A DNA stretch of 53,908 nt from an uncultured beta proteobacterium (GCA_903845935.1 CAIMZI010000013.1:1-53908); one strand, 5' to 3'; positions 1-10,196 are shown, counted from the stretch's first letter. Notes: a model not told the origin generated them from the sequence alone. Made by a program: numbers and translations.

Positions 1-49
1 AGGGCTATGCGCTGTCGCGCGAAAAGAGCTCTGGGGACCAAATTACCTT

Positions 50-2056
50 CTAGGAGGACCTAAATGGCTGTTTGCCTTGCCACCAGTTCAAGACGATTTC
101 AACGGAGGCTTGCACCGTCAAATCCGAGTTGTCCAGGAGCTTGGCATCGACTGCGGGCTTCAAGGGCGCAACGCTGCGGGAACTGTCCCTTGCGTCACGC
201 GCCTCTAGGTCCGCGCGAAGACTATCGAGTGTAGCGGGAATTCCCTTCGAAATCAACTGCTTATGGCGGCGTTCTGCGCGGCAGGCGGCGCTGGCCGTCA
301 GAAACACCTTGAGCGGCGCGTTCGGAAAGATCACGGTACCCATGTCGCGCCCGTCGGCCACCAGGCCGGGCAACTTGCGAAAGCTGCGCTGAAAGTCCAC
401 CAAGGCCTCGCGCACCATGGGGAAGGCCGACACGCGCGACGCGTTCATCCCGGCTTCTTCCGTGCGTATGGCGACGCTTACGTCTTCGTCGCCCATCACG
501 ATGCGGCTGCCCTCGAAGTGAATCGGCAGCGTGCGTACCAGGTCGGCAATCTGCTGCTGATGGGCCACATCTAGGGCGATGCCGGCGCGCGTGGCAGCCA
601 GGCCGGTGATGCGATAGAGCGAGCCAGAGTCCAAAAAGTGGTAACCCAGCCTGGCGGCCAGCTCTGCTGCCAGCGTGCCCTTGCCGGAAGCGGTGGGGCC
701 GTCCATGCACAGCACGGGAATGTTCACGGTATCCGCCTGGGACACCGAAAACAAGGTCTCGAAGTAGTCGGGAAAGGTCTTGGCAACGCATTTTGGGTCT
801 TCAATGCGCACCGGCAGGGCGGCAGGATTGAAGGCGGCCAGGGAAAAGCACATGGCAACGCGGTGGTCGTCATAGGTGTGAATCGTCCCGGCTTTCCAGT
901 CGGCCGGGCTTGTGGGCGGAGTCACCTGGATAAAGTCTGCGCCTTCGACCACGGTCGCTCCGAGCTTGCGCAGCTCGGTGGCCATGGCGGCTATGCGGTC
1001 GGTCTCCTTGACGCGCCAGCTGGCGATATTGCGCAAGGTGGTCGTGCCATCGGCATACAGCGCCATCACGGCCAGCGTCATGGCGGCATCGGGAATGTGG
1101 TTGCAGTCGAGTTCAATCGCCTGGAGTGGCCAGGCGCCACGGCGGATATGCAGCCAGTTGGGGCCGCTCTCAATGTGCGCGCCCATTTGCGCGGCAGCCT
1201 CGATAAAGCGGATATCGCCCTGTATCGAGTCGGCGCCCACACCCTGCACGCGAATGCCGCTCAGGCCCCCTACGCCACTGGAGATGGCACCCAGGGCGAT
1301 GAAGTAGCTGGCACTCGACGCGTCGGCCTCCACGTGCAAATCACCCGGCGAGCGCAGCTTGCATCCGGCAGGAATGGTGAAGCGCTGCCAACTAGTCCGC
1401 CGCACCTGCACGCCAAAGCGCGCCAACAGATTCAGCGTGATTTCGATATAGGGCCGGGAAATCAACTCGCCCACTACCTCAATGACCACATCCTTCACAG
1501 CCACGAGGGGCAGCGCCATCAGCAGGGCAGTTAAAAATTGGCTGGAGACATCGCCGCGTACCTGGATGGGCTGGTCCAGGCGCAGGATCGGCTTGCCGAT
1601 TTGCAGCGGCGGGAAACCTTCGTTGCCAGCATAGTCAATGCGGCAACCCAGTTGGCGTAGCGCGTCCACCAGATCGCCAATCGGGCGCTCGTGCATGCGG
1701 GGAATGCCGCCGAGTTCAAAGTCACCGCCCAGGACTGCCAGGGCTGCAGTGAGCGGGCGCATGGCGGTGCCGGCATTGCCCAGAAACAGCTTGGCCTGTT
1801 GTACCGTCAGCTTGCCACCCAGGCCGGTGATCTGCACCGTAGAATTGCTTTGCGTGATGGCGCAGCCCAGCGTCTTGAGCGCCACCAGCATGACGCGGGT
1901 GTCGTCGCTATCCAGCAGGTCGTGGATGGTGCTTGTGCCTTCGCACAGTGCGGCCAGCAGAAGCACGCGGTTGGAAATGCTTTTGGAGCCGGGCAGGGTC
2001 ACCGTGCCGGCGGCCGCTTGCAAGGGGGGGAGGTCGAGAAATTCGGTGGAATACAT
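50..2056 (-). CDS. aroA-cmk: Bifunctional EPSP synthase / CMP kinase (AroA-Cmk fusion)
   Basis: A 668-residue protein joining two enzymes. Residues 1 to about 437 are 3-phosphoshikimate 1-carboxyvinyltransferase, the sixth shikimate step. It shows [10 protein letters not shown] at 21-30, the class I motif [11 protein letters not shown] at 92-102 with the glycine typical of glyphosate-sensitive enzymes, and [10 protein letters not shown] near 349. From about 447 a cytidylate kinase begins, with P-loop GPTASGKG at 453-460 and DSGSLYR at 476-482. Each half has the normal length of the stand-alone enzyme, and the linker is only about ten residues. The start ATG overlaps the tyrA stop by one base (TGATG), so translation is probably coupled. 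It is the last gene of the gyrA-serC-pheA-tyrA run inside the window. AroA-Cmk fusions are known in Burkholderiales. Confidence 0.96.
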   Translation of the reverse strand: MYSTEFLDLPPLQAAAGTVTLPGSKSISNRVLLLAALCEGTSTIHDLLDSDDTRVMLVALKTLGCAITQSNSTVQITGLGGKLTVQQAKLFLGNAGTAMRPLTAALAVLGGDFELGGIPRMHERPIGDLVDALRQLGCRIDYAGNEGFPPLQIGKPILRLDQPIQVRGDVSSQFLTALLMALPLVAVKDVVIEVVGELISRPYIEITLNLLARFGVQVRRTSWQRFTIPAGCKLRSPGDLHVEADASSASYFIALGAISSGVGGLSGIRVQGVGADSIQGDIRFIEAAAQMGAHIESGPNWLHIRRGAWPLQAIELDCNHIPDAAMTLAVMALYADGTTTLRNIASWRVKETDRIAAMATELRKLGATVVEGADFIQVTPPTSPADWKAGTIHTYDDHRVAMCFSLAAFNPAALPVRIEDPKCVAKTFPDYFETLFSVSQADTVNIPVLCMDGPTASGKGTLAAELAARLGYHFLDSGSLYRITGLAATRAGIALDVAHQQQIADLVRTLPIHFEGSRIVMGDEDVSVAIRTEEAGMNASRVSAFPMVREALVDFQRSFRKLPGLVADGRDMGTVIFPNAPLKVFLTASAACRAERRHKQLISKGIPATLDSLRADLEARDARDSSRSVAPLKPAVDAKLLDNSDLTVQASVEIVLNWWQGKQPFRSS

Positions 2057-2931
2057 CAGGCTCTGTTCTTGGAGTTCATGCTCCAGTGGGCGCGTGTCAT
2101 GCTGGCTTTTGTTATAAGCCCCTCCAGCGCGGGCGCATCGGCACTGGAAATCATTTTTTCCAATGCCTGCAGCTGGGCCTGGAATATGCGACTTTGGGCC
2201 AGCAACTCATCGCGGTTGGAAAGCAGAATGTCGCGCCAGACCGTGGGCTCGCTGGCGGCAATGCGGGTGAAGTCCCTGAAGCCCGGACCGGCCAGCGACA
2301 AAAATTCCTGGCCCTGTGGCTGGCCGGAAATCGCATTCATCAGCGCAAAAGCGATCAAATGCGGTAAATGGCTGACCGCCGCATAGGCTGCATCGTGCTG
2401 CTCCGGGCTCATGCTGAGTACCTTGCAGCCCAGGCGGCTCCACAGTTCCTGGGCCTTTTGCAACTGGGCGGGCAGCGTGCGTTCAATCGGTGTCAGGATG
2501 ACCTGCTTGCCGGTATACAAATCGGCATCGGCGTTCTCCACGCCAGAGACTTCCTTGCCGGCAATCGGGTGCGCCGGCACAAACAGGCCCACCTGTTCGC
2601 GCAGGGCACGGCGCGCCGCATCCATCACGTCGCGTTTGGTGGAGCCCACATCCATGATCAGCATGTCGGGCGTCAGGTGCGGCTTGATGGACTTGAGGCT
2701 GGCCTCGGTTGCCGCCACGGGAACTGCGATCAGGACGATGTCGGAGCCGGAAACCGCCAGCGCGGCGCTGGCTGCTGCGCTGTCGATGATGCCGAGTTGG
2801 CGCGCACGCTCGGTGCTGCTGGGCGACTTGCTGTAGCCCACCACCCGTTTTACCAGCCCGGCCTGTTTCAGCGCCAGTGCGAAAGAGCCGCCCATCAGGC
2901 CGCAGCCTATCAATCCGAGTTGTTCAAACAT
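2056..2931 (-). CDS. tyrA: Prephenate dehydrogenase
   Basis: A 291-residue NAD(P)-dependent enzyme that oxidatively decarboxylates prephenate to 4-hydroxyphenylpyruvate for tyrosine synthesis in the cytoplasm. The N-terminus is a Rossmann fold with the dinucleotide motif [10 protein letters not shown] at about residues 7-16. The family signature HPIAGKE lies near residue 120, with the substrate-side histidine and glycine, and the C-terminal half is helical ([11 protein letters not shown] region). There is no chorismate mutase or ACT domain, so this is the simple monofunctional form. It sits 24 bases after pheA and overlaps the aroA start, which places the two branches from prephenate and the upstream EPSP synthase step in one transcript. 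Confidence 0.95.
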   Translation of the reverse strand: MFEQLGLIGCGLMGGSFALALKQAGLVKRVVGYSKSPSSTERARQLGIIDSAAASAALAVSGSDIVLIAVPVAATEASLKSIKPHLTPDMLIMDVGSTKRDVMDAARRALREQVGLFVPAHPIAGKEVSGVENADADLYTGKQVILTPIERTLPAQLQKAQELWSRLGCKVLSMSPEQHDAAYAAVSHLPHLIAFALMNAISGQPQGQEFLSLAGPGFRDFTRIAASEPTVWRDILLSNRDELLAQSRIFQAQLQALEKMISSADAPALEGLITKASMTRAHWSMNSKNRA

Positions 2932-2955
2932 GGATATTCCCCGTGCATCAGTCGA

Positions 2956-4038
2956 TTAGTCGGCCAGGGGATAGGTACCCAGGACCTTGTAGAAGGCGCA
3001 AATGCCACGCAGGTCTTGCAGAGCCGCTGCGACATTGGCTTCGGACGGGTGTCCCTGCAGATCGATGTAAAAGAAATATTCCCACTGGCCCGAGCGTGCC
3101 GGGCGCGACTCAAAGCGGGTCATGGACACACCGTGCAGTTTCAGTGGCACCAGCATGTCGTGCACGGCGCCGGGCTTGTTCGGCACTGAAACAACGAGAC
3201 TGGTGCAATCCTTGCCGGAAGCCTGCGGTGCGGGCATGACAGCGGGCAGGCAGACCATGACAAAGCGGGTGCGGTTAAAGGCCTCGTCCTGTATCGCCTG
3301 GGCCGCGATGTGAAGACCAAATTCGGCACCTGCACGTTCGCTGGCGATGGCTGCCCACTCCGGGTGCAGGGCTGCCAGACGCGCACCTTCGGCATTGCTG
3401 GACACGGCACGCCTCTCGGCATTCGGTAAATGGGTGGAGAGCCATTGCTGACACTGGGCCAGCGCTTGCGGATGCGCTAGCACCACTTCGATACCGCCCA
3501 GCGAGGACTCGGTGCGCAACAAATGGTGGCGCACCAGCAGGCTGATTTCGCCAACGATGTGCAGCGGCGAATTCAGCAGCAGGTCGAGCGAACGGGTGAC
3601 CACACCCTCGGTGCTGTTCTCTACCGGAATCACGCCGAACTCGGCCGCGCCCGAGGTGGCGGCATGGAACACCTCGTCAAAATTATTGCAAGGAACATGC
3701 TGGATGCTGGAGCCGAAAAAGCGCAGCGCAGCCTCTTCGCTATAGGTGCCTTTGGGGCCCAGATAGGCCACGCGCTGCGGTGCTTCCAGTGCGCGACAGG
3801 CCGACATGATTTCGCGCCAGATCAGCGCCAGGCTGGCGTCCTTGATCGGGCCCTGGTTGGCCTTTTGCAGGCCATGGATGACCTGCGCCTCGCGCTCGGG
3901 GCGGAACACCGGCGAGCCGTCATGGCGTTTGAGTTCACCGACCTCGTTGGCCAGCGCCGCGCGGCGGTTGAGTGCGATCAACAGATCCTGGTCGACCGAG
4001 TCGATCAGTACGCGCAATTCGGCAAGCGTTTTGCTCAT
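2956..4038 (-). CDS. pheA: Chorismate mutase / prephenate dehydratase (P-protein)
   Basis: A 360-residue bifunctional enzyme of phenylalanine synthesis. Residues 1 to about 90 form an AroQ-type chorismate mutase helix domain (LAELRVLIDSVDQDLL, then RRAALANEVGELK). The prephenate dehydratase domain starts at YLGPKGTYSEEAA (about 93) and includes the NSTEGVV motif. The C-terminal ACT domain (about 285-360) carries the phenylalanine-binding ESRP motif, so feedback inhibition by phenylalanine is expected. The gene is five bases after serC and 24 before tyrA. In Pseudomonas a hisC2 gene sits between pheA and tyrA; it is absent here. Confidence 0.96.
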   Translation of the reverse strand: MSKTLAELRVLIDSVDQDLLIALNRRAALANEVGELKRHDGSPVFRPEREAQVIHGLQKANQGPIKDASLALIWREIMSACRALEAPQRVAYLGPKGTYSEEAALRFFGSSIQHVPCNNFDEVFHAATSGAAEFGVIPVENSTEGVVTRSLDLLLNSPLHIVGEISLLVRHHLLRTESSLGGIEVVLAHPQALAQCQQWLSTHLPNAERRAVSSNAEGARLAALHPEWAAIASERAGAEFGLHIAAQAIQDEAFNRTRFVMVCLPAVMPAPQASGKDCTSLVVSVPNKPGAVHDMLVPLKLHGVSMTRFESRPARSGQWEYFFYIDLQGHPSEANVAAALQDLRGICAFYKVLGTYPLAD

Positions 4039-4043
4039 AAGCT

Positions 4044-5174
4044 TTATCCGTGGGTCCGTTCAAACTCTTGCAGGTAGGCGCAGAGGGCCTGAACCCCGGC
4101 CAGCGGCATGGCGTTGTAGATGCTGGCGCGCATGCCACCCACTGACTTGTGGCCCTTGAGCTGCAGCAGCCCAGCCTCCTTGGCGCCGCTCAAAAAGGCC
4201 TCGTTATGCGACTCGTCGCGCAGGAAGAAGGGCACGTTCATGCGCGAGCGGCAATCCTTGTGCACCTTGTTGAAATACAAGCTGGAGGCGTCAATCGTGC
4301 GGTACAGCAGTTCGGCCTTGGTCGCATTGGCCGCTTCCATCGCCGCAATACCGCCCTGGCGTTTGAGCCACTGAAAGGTCAGGCCTGCCATGTAGATGGC
4401 ATAGGTCGGCGGCGTGTTGTACATCGACTCGTTCTTGGCCACGGTCTGGTAATTGAAGGCGCTGGGGCAGATGTCCAGGGCGTGGCCGAGCAGGTCTTCG
4501 CGCACCACCACCAGGGTCAGTCCGGCCGGCCCCAGGTTTTTTTGCGCGCCGCCAAAGCCCAGGCCTACGCGGCTCCAGTCCACCGGGCGCGAGGCAATGT
4601 GGGATGAGAAATCGATGACCAGTTCGGCCCTTGAGCCCAGGGCCTTGAGGTCGGGCAGGCTGTGGAATTCCACGCCATTGATGGTCTCGTTGGTGCAGAG
4701 GTGCAGATAGCTGGCGTCGGTATTCAACTGCCAGCTGGCGGCGTCTGGAATGGATATAAATCCGTCTGCCTTGCCGCTGGCAGCAAGCCGTGTTTGGCAA
4801 AATTTTTCGGCCTCGACAAAAGACTTCTCGCTCCAACTGCCGGTGACGACAAAGTCGGCGGCACCACGGCCGGTCGCGTCCTTTTTCAGGGCGCTAAGGT
4901 TCATCGGTACGATGGCGTTTTCGGCCAGGCCGCCGCCCTGCATAAACAGGATGCGGTAGTTGGCGGGGACGGCCAGCAGCTCGCGCAGGTCGGCCTCTGC
5001 CTGCGTGTAGATGGATAGAAATTCCTTGCCGCGGTGGCTCATTTCCATCACGCCCATGCCGCAGCGCTTGCCGTAGGCGTCGGGCCAATCCAGCATGTCG
5101 GCTGCGGCCTGGGTTAGCACTTCCTGCGGCATGGCAGCAGGTCCGGCGGAAAAGTTATAGGGGCGAAGCATCAT
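4044..5174 (-). CDS. serC: Phosphoserine aminotransferase
   Basis: A PLP enzyme converting 3-phosphohydroxypyruvate to phosphoserine, and also serving pyridoxine synthesis. The family N-terminus [11 protein letters not shown] and the PLP-lysine context [13 protein letters not shown] (lysine before NLGP) are clear. I chose the ATG at 5174 (376 residues, product begins MMLRPYNF). The longer frame from 5219 would run 32 bases into gyrA and adds a non-conserved arginine-rich tail. With this start the gene lies 13 bases after the gyrA stop, behind a weak GAG-rich ribosome-binding site. The second ATG at 5171 is equally possible. Confidence 0.95.
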   Translation of the reverse strand: MMLRPYNFSAGPAAMPQEVLTQAAADMLDWPDAYGKRCGMGVMEMSHRGKEFLSIYTQAEADLRELLAVPANYRILFMQGGGLAENAIVPMNLSALKKDATGRGAADFVVTGSWSEKSFVEAEKFCQTRLAASGKADGFISIPDAASWQLNTDASYLHLCTNETINGVEFHSLPDLKALGSRAELVIDFSSHIASRPVDWSRVGLGFGGAQKNLGPAGLTLVVVREDLLGHALDICPSAFNYQTVAKNESMYNTPPTYAIYMAGLTFQWLKRQGGIAAMEAANATKAELLYRTIDASSLYFNKVHKDCRSRMNVPFFLRDESHNEAFLSGAKEAGLLQLKGHKSVGGMRASIYNAMPLAGVQALCAYLQEFERTHG

Positions 5175-5187
5175 GCGTGGCTCGCTC

Positions 5188-7830
5188 TCAAACGCTCTCG
5201 TCGCCCTGGGTCTCGTCACCGGCGGCTTCGTCGGAATCGACTGCCTGTGCGTCGTTTTCCACGATGCGCTGCAGGCCGCTGAGCTTGGAGCCCTCGTCCA
5301 GGCCGATCAGGATCACGCCCTGGGTGGCGCGGCCGAGTTCGCGGATTTCGGCAACACGGGTGCGCACCAGCACGCCCTTGTCAGTGATCAGCATGATCTC
5401 GTCATCGGCGTGGACCAGGGTTGCGGCCACGACCTTGCCGTTGCGCTCGGTCTGCTGGATGGCGATCATGCCCTTGGTGCCGCGGCCGTGGCGCGTGTAT
5501 TCGGTGATGCTGGTGCGTTTGCCGTAGCCATTTTCGGTGGCGGTGAGCACGCTTTGCGCCTCATCCTCGGCCACCAGCATGGCAATCACGCTTTGTGTTT
5601 CGTCCAGCATCATGCCGCGCACGCCGCGTGCATTGCGGCCCATGGGGCGCACATCGTTTTCGTCAAAGCGCACTGCCTTGCCGCCGTCAGAGAACAGCAT
5701 CACATCGTGCTTGCCGTCGGTCAGCGCGGCGCCAATCAGGAAGTCGCCCTCGTCCAGGTCCACGGCGATGATGCCGGCCTTGCGCGGGTTGGAGAATTCG
5801 TCCAGAGCGGTCTTCTTGACCGTGCCCATGCTGGTGCCCATGAACACATACTGGTCGGCCGGGAAGCTGCGCTTCTCGCCGGTCAGCGGCAGCACCACGG
5901 TGATTTTTTCGCCTTCCTGCAGCGGGAACATGTTGACGATGGGGCGGCCGCGCGAACCGCGCGAACCCTGCGGCACTTCCCAGACCTTGAGCCAGTACAA
6001 ACGGCCCCGGTTGGAGAAGCACAGGATGTAATCGTGGGTGTTGGCCACAAACAGCTGGTCGACCCAATCGTCTTCCTTGGTCGCCGTGGCCTGCTTGCCG
6101 CGTCCGCCTCGCTTTTGCGCCCGGTATTCGCCCAGCGGTTGGCTCTTGATGTAGCCGCTGTGGCTCATGGTGACGACCATGTCGGTGGGCGTGATCAGGT
6201 CTTCGGTAGACAAATCGAACGACGAATGCTCCACCAGGCTGCGGCGTGCGCCCAGCTTGGTCTGGCCGAATTCCTGTTTCACATGGCCCAGTTCGTCGCC
6301 AATGATGGTGGAGACGCGTTCTGGCTTGGCCAGGATGTCCAGCAGGTCTTCGATCTCGGACATCACCTCTTTGTATTCGGCAACGATCTTGTCCTGCTCC
6401 AGTCCGGTCAGGCGCTGCAGGCGCATTTGCAAAATCTCTTGCGCCTGCGTGTCGGACAGGCGGTACAGGCCGTCGGCGCCCATGCCGTAATTCTTTTCCA
6501 GGCCATCGGGGCGGTAGTCGTCGGCATTGATCACGCCGCCGTCGGCTCGCGTGCGGGTCAGCATCTCGCGCACCAGGCTGCTATCCCAGGGGCGGTTCAT
6601 CAGCTCGATCTTGGCCACCGGGGGTGTGGGTGACTCGCGGATGATGCGAATGAAATCGTCGATATTGGCCAGCGCCACGGCCAAGCCTTCAAGCACATGA
6701 CCGCGCTCGCGTGCCTTGCGCAGGTTGAACACGGTGCGGCGTGTCACCACTTCGCGGCGGTGGCTCAGGAAGACCTCGATCAGATCCTTCAGGTTGCACA
6801 GCTTGGGTTGGCCATTGATCAGCGCCACCATATTGATTCCGAAGGTGTCCTGCAACTGCGTCTGCTTGTACAGATTGTTCAGCACCACCTCGGGCACTTC
6901 GCCGCGCTTGAGTTCGATCACCAGGCGCATGCCCGACTTGTCGGACTCGTCCTGGATGTGGCTGATGCCTTCAATCTTCTTTTCGTGCACCAGTTCGGCC
7001 ATGCGCTCTTGCAGGGTCTTTTTGTTAACCTGGTAGGGCAGTTCGTCGACGATGATGGACTGGCGCTGGCCCTTGTCTATGTCTTCAAAGTGGCATTTGG
7101 CGCGCATGACGACGCGGCCGCGGCCTGTGCGATAGCCTTCCTTGACGCCATTGATGCCGTAAATAATGCCGGCGGTGGGGAAGTCGGGCGCCGGGATGAT
7201 TTCCATCAGCTCATCAATCGTTGCCTCCGGATTGCGCAGCAAATGCAGGCAGGCGTCCACCACCTCGTTCAAATTGTGCGGCGGAATATTGGTGGCCATA
7301 CCCACGGCAATACCGCCCGAGCCATTCACCAGCAGGTTGGGGATGCGGGTCGGCAACACCAGTGGTTCCTTTTCGGAGCCGTCGTAGTTGGGTCCGAAAT
7401 CCACGGTTTCCTTGTCCAGATCGGCCAGCAACTCATGAGCGATCTTGGCCAGGCGAATTTCGGTATATCGCATGGCAGCCGCGTTGTCGCCGTCCACCGA
7501 GCCGAAATTGCCCTGGCCGTCCACCAGCATGTGGCGCATGGAAAAATCCTGCGCCATCCGAACGATGGTGTCGTACACCGACTGGTCACCGTGCGGGTGG
7601 TATTTACCGATCACATCGCCGACGATACGGGCGGACTTTTTATAGGCCCGGTTCCAGTCGTTATTGAGTTCGTGCATGGCAAACAGCACGCGCCGGTGTA
7701 CCGGCTTCAAGCCATCCCGTGCATCGGGCAGCGCGCGCCCCACAATCACGCTCATCGCGTAATCGAGGTAACTGCGCCGCATTTCCTCTTCAAGGCTGAT
7801 GGGCAAGGTTTCTTTGGCGAACTGGGTCAT
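5188..7830 (-). CDS. gyrA: DNA gyrase subunit A
   Basis: An 880-residue type II topoisomerase subunit that breaks and rejoins DNA and, with GyrB, introduces negative supercoils. Numbering matches E. coli exactly through the winged-helix domain: HPHGD at 78-82, catalytic tyrosine at 122 (MRYTEIRL) and Asp87. Position 83, serine in E. coli, is glutamine here, and position 84 is serine. The C-terminal beta-pinwheel carries a GyrA box as QKRGGRG, needed for DNA wrapping. The tail is acidic, ending in DESV. It is the first gene of the operon running into serC; no Shine-Dalgarno is obvious before the ATG at 7830. Confidence 0.98.
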   Translation of the reverse strand: MTQFAKETLPISLEEEMRRSYLDYAMSVIVGRALPDARDGLKPVHRRVLFAMHELNNDWNRAYKKSARIVGDVIGKYHPHGDQSVYDTIVRMAQDFSMRHMLVDGQGNFGSVDGDNAAAMRYTEIRLAKIAHELLADLDKETVDFGPNYDGSEKEPLVLPTRIPNLLVNGSGGIAVGMATNIPPHNLNEVVDACLHLLRNPEATIDELMEIIPAPDFPTAGIIYGINGVKEGYRTGRGRVVMRAKCHFEDIDKGQRQSIIVDELPYQVNKKTLQERMAELVHEKKIEGISHIQDESDKSGMRLVIELKRGEVPEVVLNNLYKQTQLQDTFGINMVALINGQPKLCNLKDLIEVFLSHRREVVTRRTVFNLRKARERGHVLEGLAVALANIDDFIRIIRESPTPPVAKIELMNRPWDSSLVREMLTRTRADGGVINADDYRPDGLEKNYGMGADGLYRLSDTQAQEILQMRLQRLTGLEQDKIVAEYKEVMSEIEDLLDILAKPERVSTIIGDELGHVKQEFGQTKLGARRSLVEHSSFDLSTEDLITPTDMVVTMSHSGYIKSQPLGEYRAQKRGGRGKQATATKEDDWVDQLFVANTHDYILCFSNRGRLYWLKVWEVPQGSRGSRGRPIVNMFPLQEGEKITVVLPLTGEKRSFPADQYVFMGTSMGTVKKTALDEFSNPRKAGIIAVDLDEGDFLIGAALTDGKHDVMLFSDGGKAVRFDENDVRPMGRNARGVRGMMLDETQSVIAMLVAEDEAQSVLTATENGYGKRTSITEYTRHGRGTKGMIAIQQTERNGKVVAATLVHADDEIMLITDKGVLVRTRVAEIRELGRATQGVILIGLDEGSKLSGLQRIVENDAQAVDSDEAAGDETQGDESV

Positions 7831-7863
7831 GGAAGATGGTGGCTATGTCAGGGACAACCTGCC

Positions 7864-7869
7864 ATTGTA
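7864..7869 (-). promoter_or_regulatory. Candidate gyrA -10 element
   Basis: TACAAT on the minus strand lies 34 bases before the gyrA ATG, giving a leader of about 27 bases. The best -35 nearby (TTGCGA) is only 14 bases upstream, which is too close for a standard promoter, so the call is tentative. The rest of the 246-base gap between gyrA and the divergent ompA-type gene must hold both promoters, but I could not place the second one. Confidence 0.3.
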
Positions 7870-8076
7870 CGGTGTGGGTCTTGTCGCAAGGGTGCAACAT
7901 TTGCGATGCAAAATACGCTCAAATACTGAGGCGCCATAAGTTGGTTTTGCACCGGGTAAAAAACCACGTTGAATGTGGCACAATAAAGAGCAACGCTTGA
8001 GATGGTGTGAGCCGTTTGAGAGTGTTGCTCATTTAATCGCAGCGTCGCTGCAGTTTGCATCGCACAAAGGAAAGTC

Positions 8077-8739
8077 ATGAAATTAATCAATAAAGCGGCA
8101 ATTGTCATCGCTACCATAGCATTCGCTTCTGTAGCTGGCGCCCAAGAAATTCACAACTGGAAAAGCGCTGCTGGCGATGTCTGGAAAGACGCTGCCGGTG
8201 AATGCTGGCGTGATGCTAGCTGGACGCCAGCAACCGCTGCTCCTGGCTGCGACGGCGCCATTGCTCCCAAGGTCGAAGCACCGGCTCCCATGCCAGCACC
8301 GATGCCCAAGGTGGCACCCGCTCCAGCACCCGTAGTGGTTGCACCCGCACCTGCACCTGCACCTGTGGCCGCTGCACCTGCTGCAACCAAGGTAACCTAC
8401 GCTGCTGATGCATTTTTTGACTTCGACAAGGCTGTTCTGAAGCCAGAAGGCAAGGCCAAGTTGGATGATCTGGTCGGCAAGGTCAAGGGCATCAGCCTGG
8501 AAGTCATCATCGCCGTGGGTCATACCGACTCCATCGGTAAAGAAGGCTATAACCAAAAGCTGTCGGTTAAGCGTTCTGAAGCTGTCAAGGCTTACTTGGT
8601 GTCCAAGGGCATCGAAAAGAACCGCGTCTACACCGAAGGCAAAGGCGAAAAGCAACCTGTTGCTGACAACAAGACTGCCGAAGGCCGCGCCAAGAACCGC
8701 CGCGTGGAAATCGAAGTGGTTGGCACACGTTCCAACTAA
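8077..8739 (+). CDS. OmpA-family peptidoglycan-binding outer-membrane protein
   Basis: A 220-residue protein with a typical signal peptide (cut expected after VAGA, near 22). Next comes a short tryptophan-rich stretch with two cysteines (WKSAAG, WKDAAGEC, WRDASW), then an Ala-Pro-rich hinge at about 69-107. The C-terminal OmpA domain (about 110-215) shows the peptidoglycan-binding pattern GHTDSIGKEGYNQKLSVKR and GRAKNRRVEI, with the usual Asp and Arg. There is no eight-stranded barrel, so it is shorter than classical OmpA and is anchored some other way. A good ribosome-binding site (AAAGGA) lies six bases before the ATG, and a strong terminator follows, so it is probably a highly expressed single gene. 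Confidence 0.93.
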   Translation: MKLINKAAIVIATIAFASVAGAQEIHNWKSAAGDVWKDAAGECWRDASWTPATAAPGCDGAIAPKVEAPAPMPAPMPKVAPAPAPVVVAPAPAPAPVAAAPAATKVTYAADAFFDFDKAVLKPEGKAKLDDLVGKVKGISLEVIIAVGHTDSIGKEGYNQKLSVKRSEAVKAYLVSKGIEKNRVYTEGKGEKQPVADNKTAEGRAKNRRVEIEVVGTRSN

Positions 8740-8760
8740 TCCGGTCCTCCCCGGTTAGCC

Positions 8761-8789
8761 AAAAAGCCCGCTTTAGCGGGCTTTTTCTT
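8761..8789 (+). terminator. Intrinsic terminator after the ompA-type gene
   Basis: An 11-base perfect stem (AAAAAGCCCGC with GCGGGCTTTTT) closes a TTTA loop and ends in a T-rich tail. The A and T runs would let it work in both directions. It ends only about 20 bases before the ubiG ATG. Confidence 0.93.
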
Positions 8790-8796
8790 GTCCGTA

Positions 8797-8802
8797 GATA
8801 AT
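8797..8802 (+). promoter_or_regulatory. Candidate -10 element immediately before ubiG
   Basis: GATAAT (five of six to consensus) ends six bases before the ubiG ATG at 8809. If used, transcription would start at or next to the A of the ATG. No convincing -35 is visible because the terminator stem occupies that space. Confidence 0.35.
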
Positions 8803-8808
8803 GCAGTC

Positions 8809-9522
8809 ATGAATACACACGTCAACGCCGATCCTGCCGAGCTCGCCAAATTCTCCGACTTGGCGCATCGCTGGTGGGACATGGAAAGCGAATTCAGGCC
8901 CTTGCACGAAATCAATCCCCTGCGTCTGGAATGGATCAATGGTATTTGTCCGGTCCAGGGCCTCAAGACCGTGGACATCGGTTGTGGTGGCGGAATTTTG
9001 ACCGATTCCCTGGCACGCAAGGGTGCTACAGCCTTGGGCGTGGATCTGTCCACCAAGGCCTTGAGAGTGGCCCAACTCCACGCTATGGAGGCGCAAACGC
9101 CGCAGGTTGAATACCGTGAAATCAGTGCCGAGGCGCTGGCCCTTGAGGCACCGGGCCAGTTCGACATGGTGACCTGTATGGAAATGCTGGAACATGTGCC
9201 CGACCCGGCGTCGATTGTTCGCGCCTGCGCGACCCTGGTCAAACCCGGTGGCTGGGTTTTTTTCTCCACCTTGAACCGCAACCCCAAGTCATTTTTGTTT
9301 GCTATTGTGGGCGCGGAATACATTCTGAACATGCTGCCCAAGGGCACCCATGAGTACGCCAAAATGGTCAGGCCCAGCGAACTGTCCGGCTATTGCCGCT
9401 CTGCCGGGCTGGACCTGCGGCACACCAAGGGCATGGGCTACAACCCCTTGACCCGCCGCTACGCGCTCAATAGCGATACCAGTGTCAATTATCTTTTTGC
9501 CACCCAAAGGCCCTTGACTTGA
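8809..9522 (+). CDS. ubiG: Ubiquinone biosynthesis O-methyltransferase UbiG
   Basis: A 237-residue SAM-dependent methyltransferase that performs both O-methylations in ubiquinone synthesis at the inner membrane. The family signature [10 protein letters not shown] is near residue 22, and the SAM-binding motif I is [14 protein letters not shown]. The post-motif region EMLEHVPDP is also typical. A longer reading from a TTG at 8788 would begin inside the terminator, so the ATG at 8809 (MNTHVNADP) is preferred. There is no Shine-Dalgarno in front of it. The stop is followed two bases later by the start of the phosphatase gene, so the pair is co-transcribed. Confidence 0.96.
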   Translation: MNTHVNADPAELAKFSDLAHRWWDMESEFRPLHEINPLRLEWINGICPVQGLKTVDIGCGGGILTDSLARKGATALGVDLSTKALRVAQLHAMEAQTPQVEYREISAEALALEAPGQFDMVTCMEMLEHVPDPASIVRACATLVKPGGWVFFSTLNRNPKSFLFAIVGAEYILNMLPKGTHEYAKMVRPSELSGYCRSAGLDLRHTKGMGYNPLTRRYALNSDTSVNYLFATQRPLT

Positions 9523-9524
9523 AC

Positions 9525-10196
9525 ATGGCGCACTTTGAAAACATCAGCGTCGTCCTATTCGACCTGGACGGCACATTAATCGACAGTGCCCCCGATCTGG
9601 GGGCTGCTGCCGACCAGATGCGGATCAGCCGTGGCCTGCCTTCGCTGGCGTTGGAGGCCTATAGGCCGATGGCCGGTGCCGGTGCCCGCGGCATGTTGTC
9701 CGTGGCCTTTGGCATGGGCCCAGAGCATCCCGACTTTGAGGCCATGCGTGAGGAGTTCTTCGGCAACTACGAACGCTGCATGACCGAGCGAACCTATGCC
9801 TTCGACGGTGTCGCGGAAATGCTGGAAAGCCTGCTGGCATCAAGTCTGCAATGGGGGGTCGTGACCAATAAGTCCATGCGATTTACCGACCCGTTGACCC
9901 GGGGCATGCCCTTGTTTTTGACGGCTGGAGCCGTCGTCAGCGGCGACACCACTGCGCATGCCAAGCCTCATCCGGCCCCGCTGCTGGAGGCGGCGCGTCG
10001 CATGGGAGTTGATCCGGCACACTGTGTCTATGTTGGCGACGATGAGCGCGACATTCAGGCCGGTTTGGCCGCCGGCATGGCCACCGTGGCGGCCGACTAC
10101 GGTTATCTGGGCGATAAGGCCGACACCGCAGCCTGGGGAGCGCATGCCAGGATTAAATCTCCACAAGAGCTCTTGCAATTGCTCGTAAGGGCCTAA
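9525..10196 (+). CDS. HAD-family phosphatase, phosphoglycolate phosphatase / MupP type
   Basis: A 223-residue haloacid-dehalogenase phosphatase. HAD motif I is FDLDGTLIDS (nucleophile and acid aspartates), motif II is the VVTNK threonine, motif III is the lysine in AKPHP, and motif IV is VGDDERD. A helical cap (about residues 20-85) follows motif I, as in Gph. Such proteins are often named phosphoglycolate phosphatase. In Pseudomonas the gene beside ubiG, in the same wider neighbourhood as gyrA-serC-pheA, encodes MupP, which dephosphorylates MurNAc-6-phosphate in cell-wall recycling, so that role is a serious alternative. I used the ATG at 9525; a TTG two codons earlier overlaps the ubiG stop. 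Confidence 0.9.
   Translation: MAHFENISVVLFDLDGTLIDSAPDLGAAADQMRISRGLPSLALEAYRPMAGAGARGMLSVAFGMGPEHPDFEAMREEFFGNYERCMTERTYAFDGVAEMLESLLASSLQWGVVTNKSMRFTDPLTRGMPLFLTAGAVVSGDTTAHAKPHPAPLLEAARRMGVDPAHCVYVGDDERDIQAGLAAGMATVAADYGYLGDKADTAAWGAHARIKSPQELLQLLVRA

Noticed and set aside
5173..7929. Two long plus-strand frames (486 and 410 codons) opposite gyrA
   Set aside because: Shadow frames of gyrA with low-complexity Ala/Val/His/Gln composition and no ribosome-binding site or known motif.
7848..8117. An 89-codon minus-strand frame across the gyrA/ompA promoter gap
   Set aside because: It overlaps the ompA-type signal peptide region and both promoters and has no homology that I recognise.
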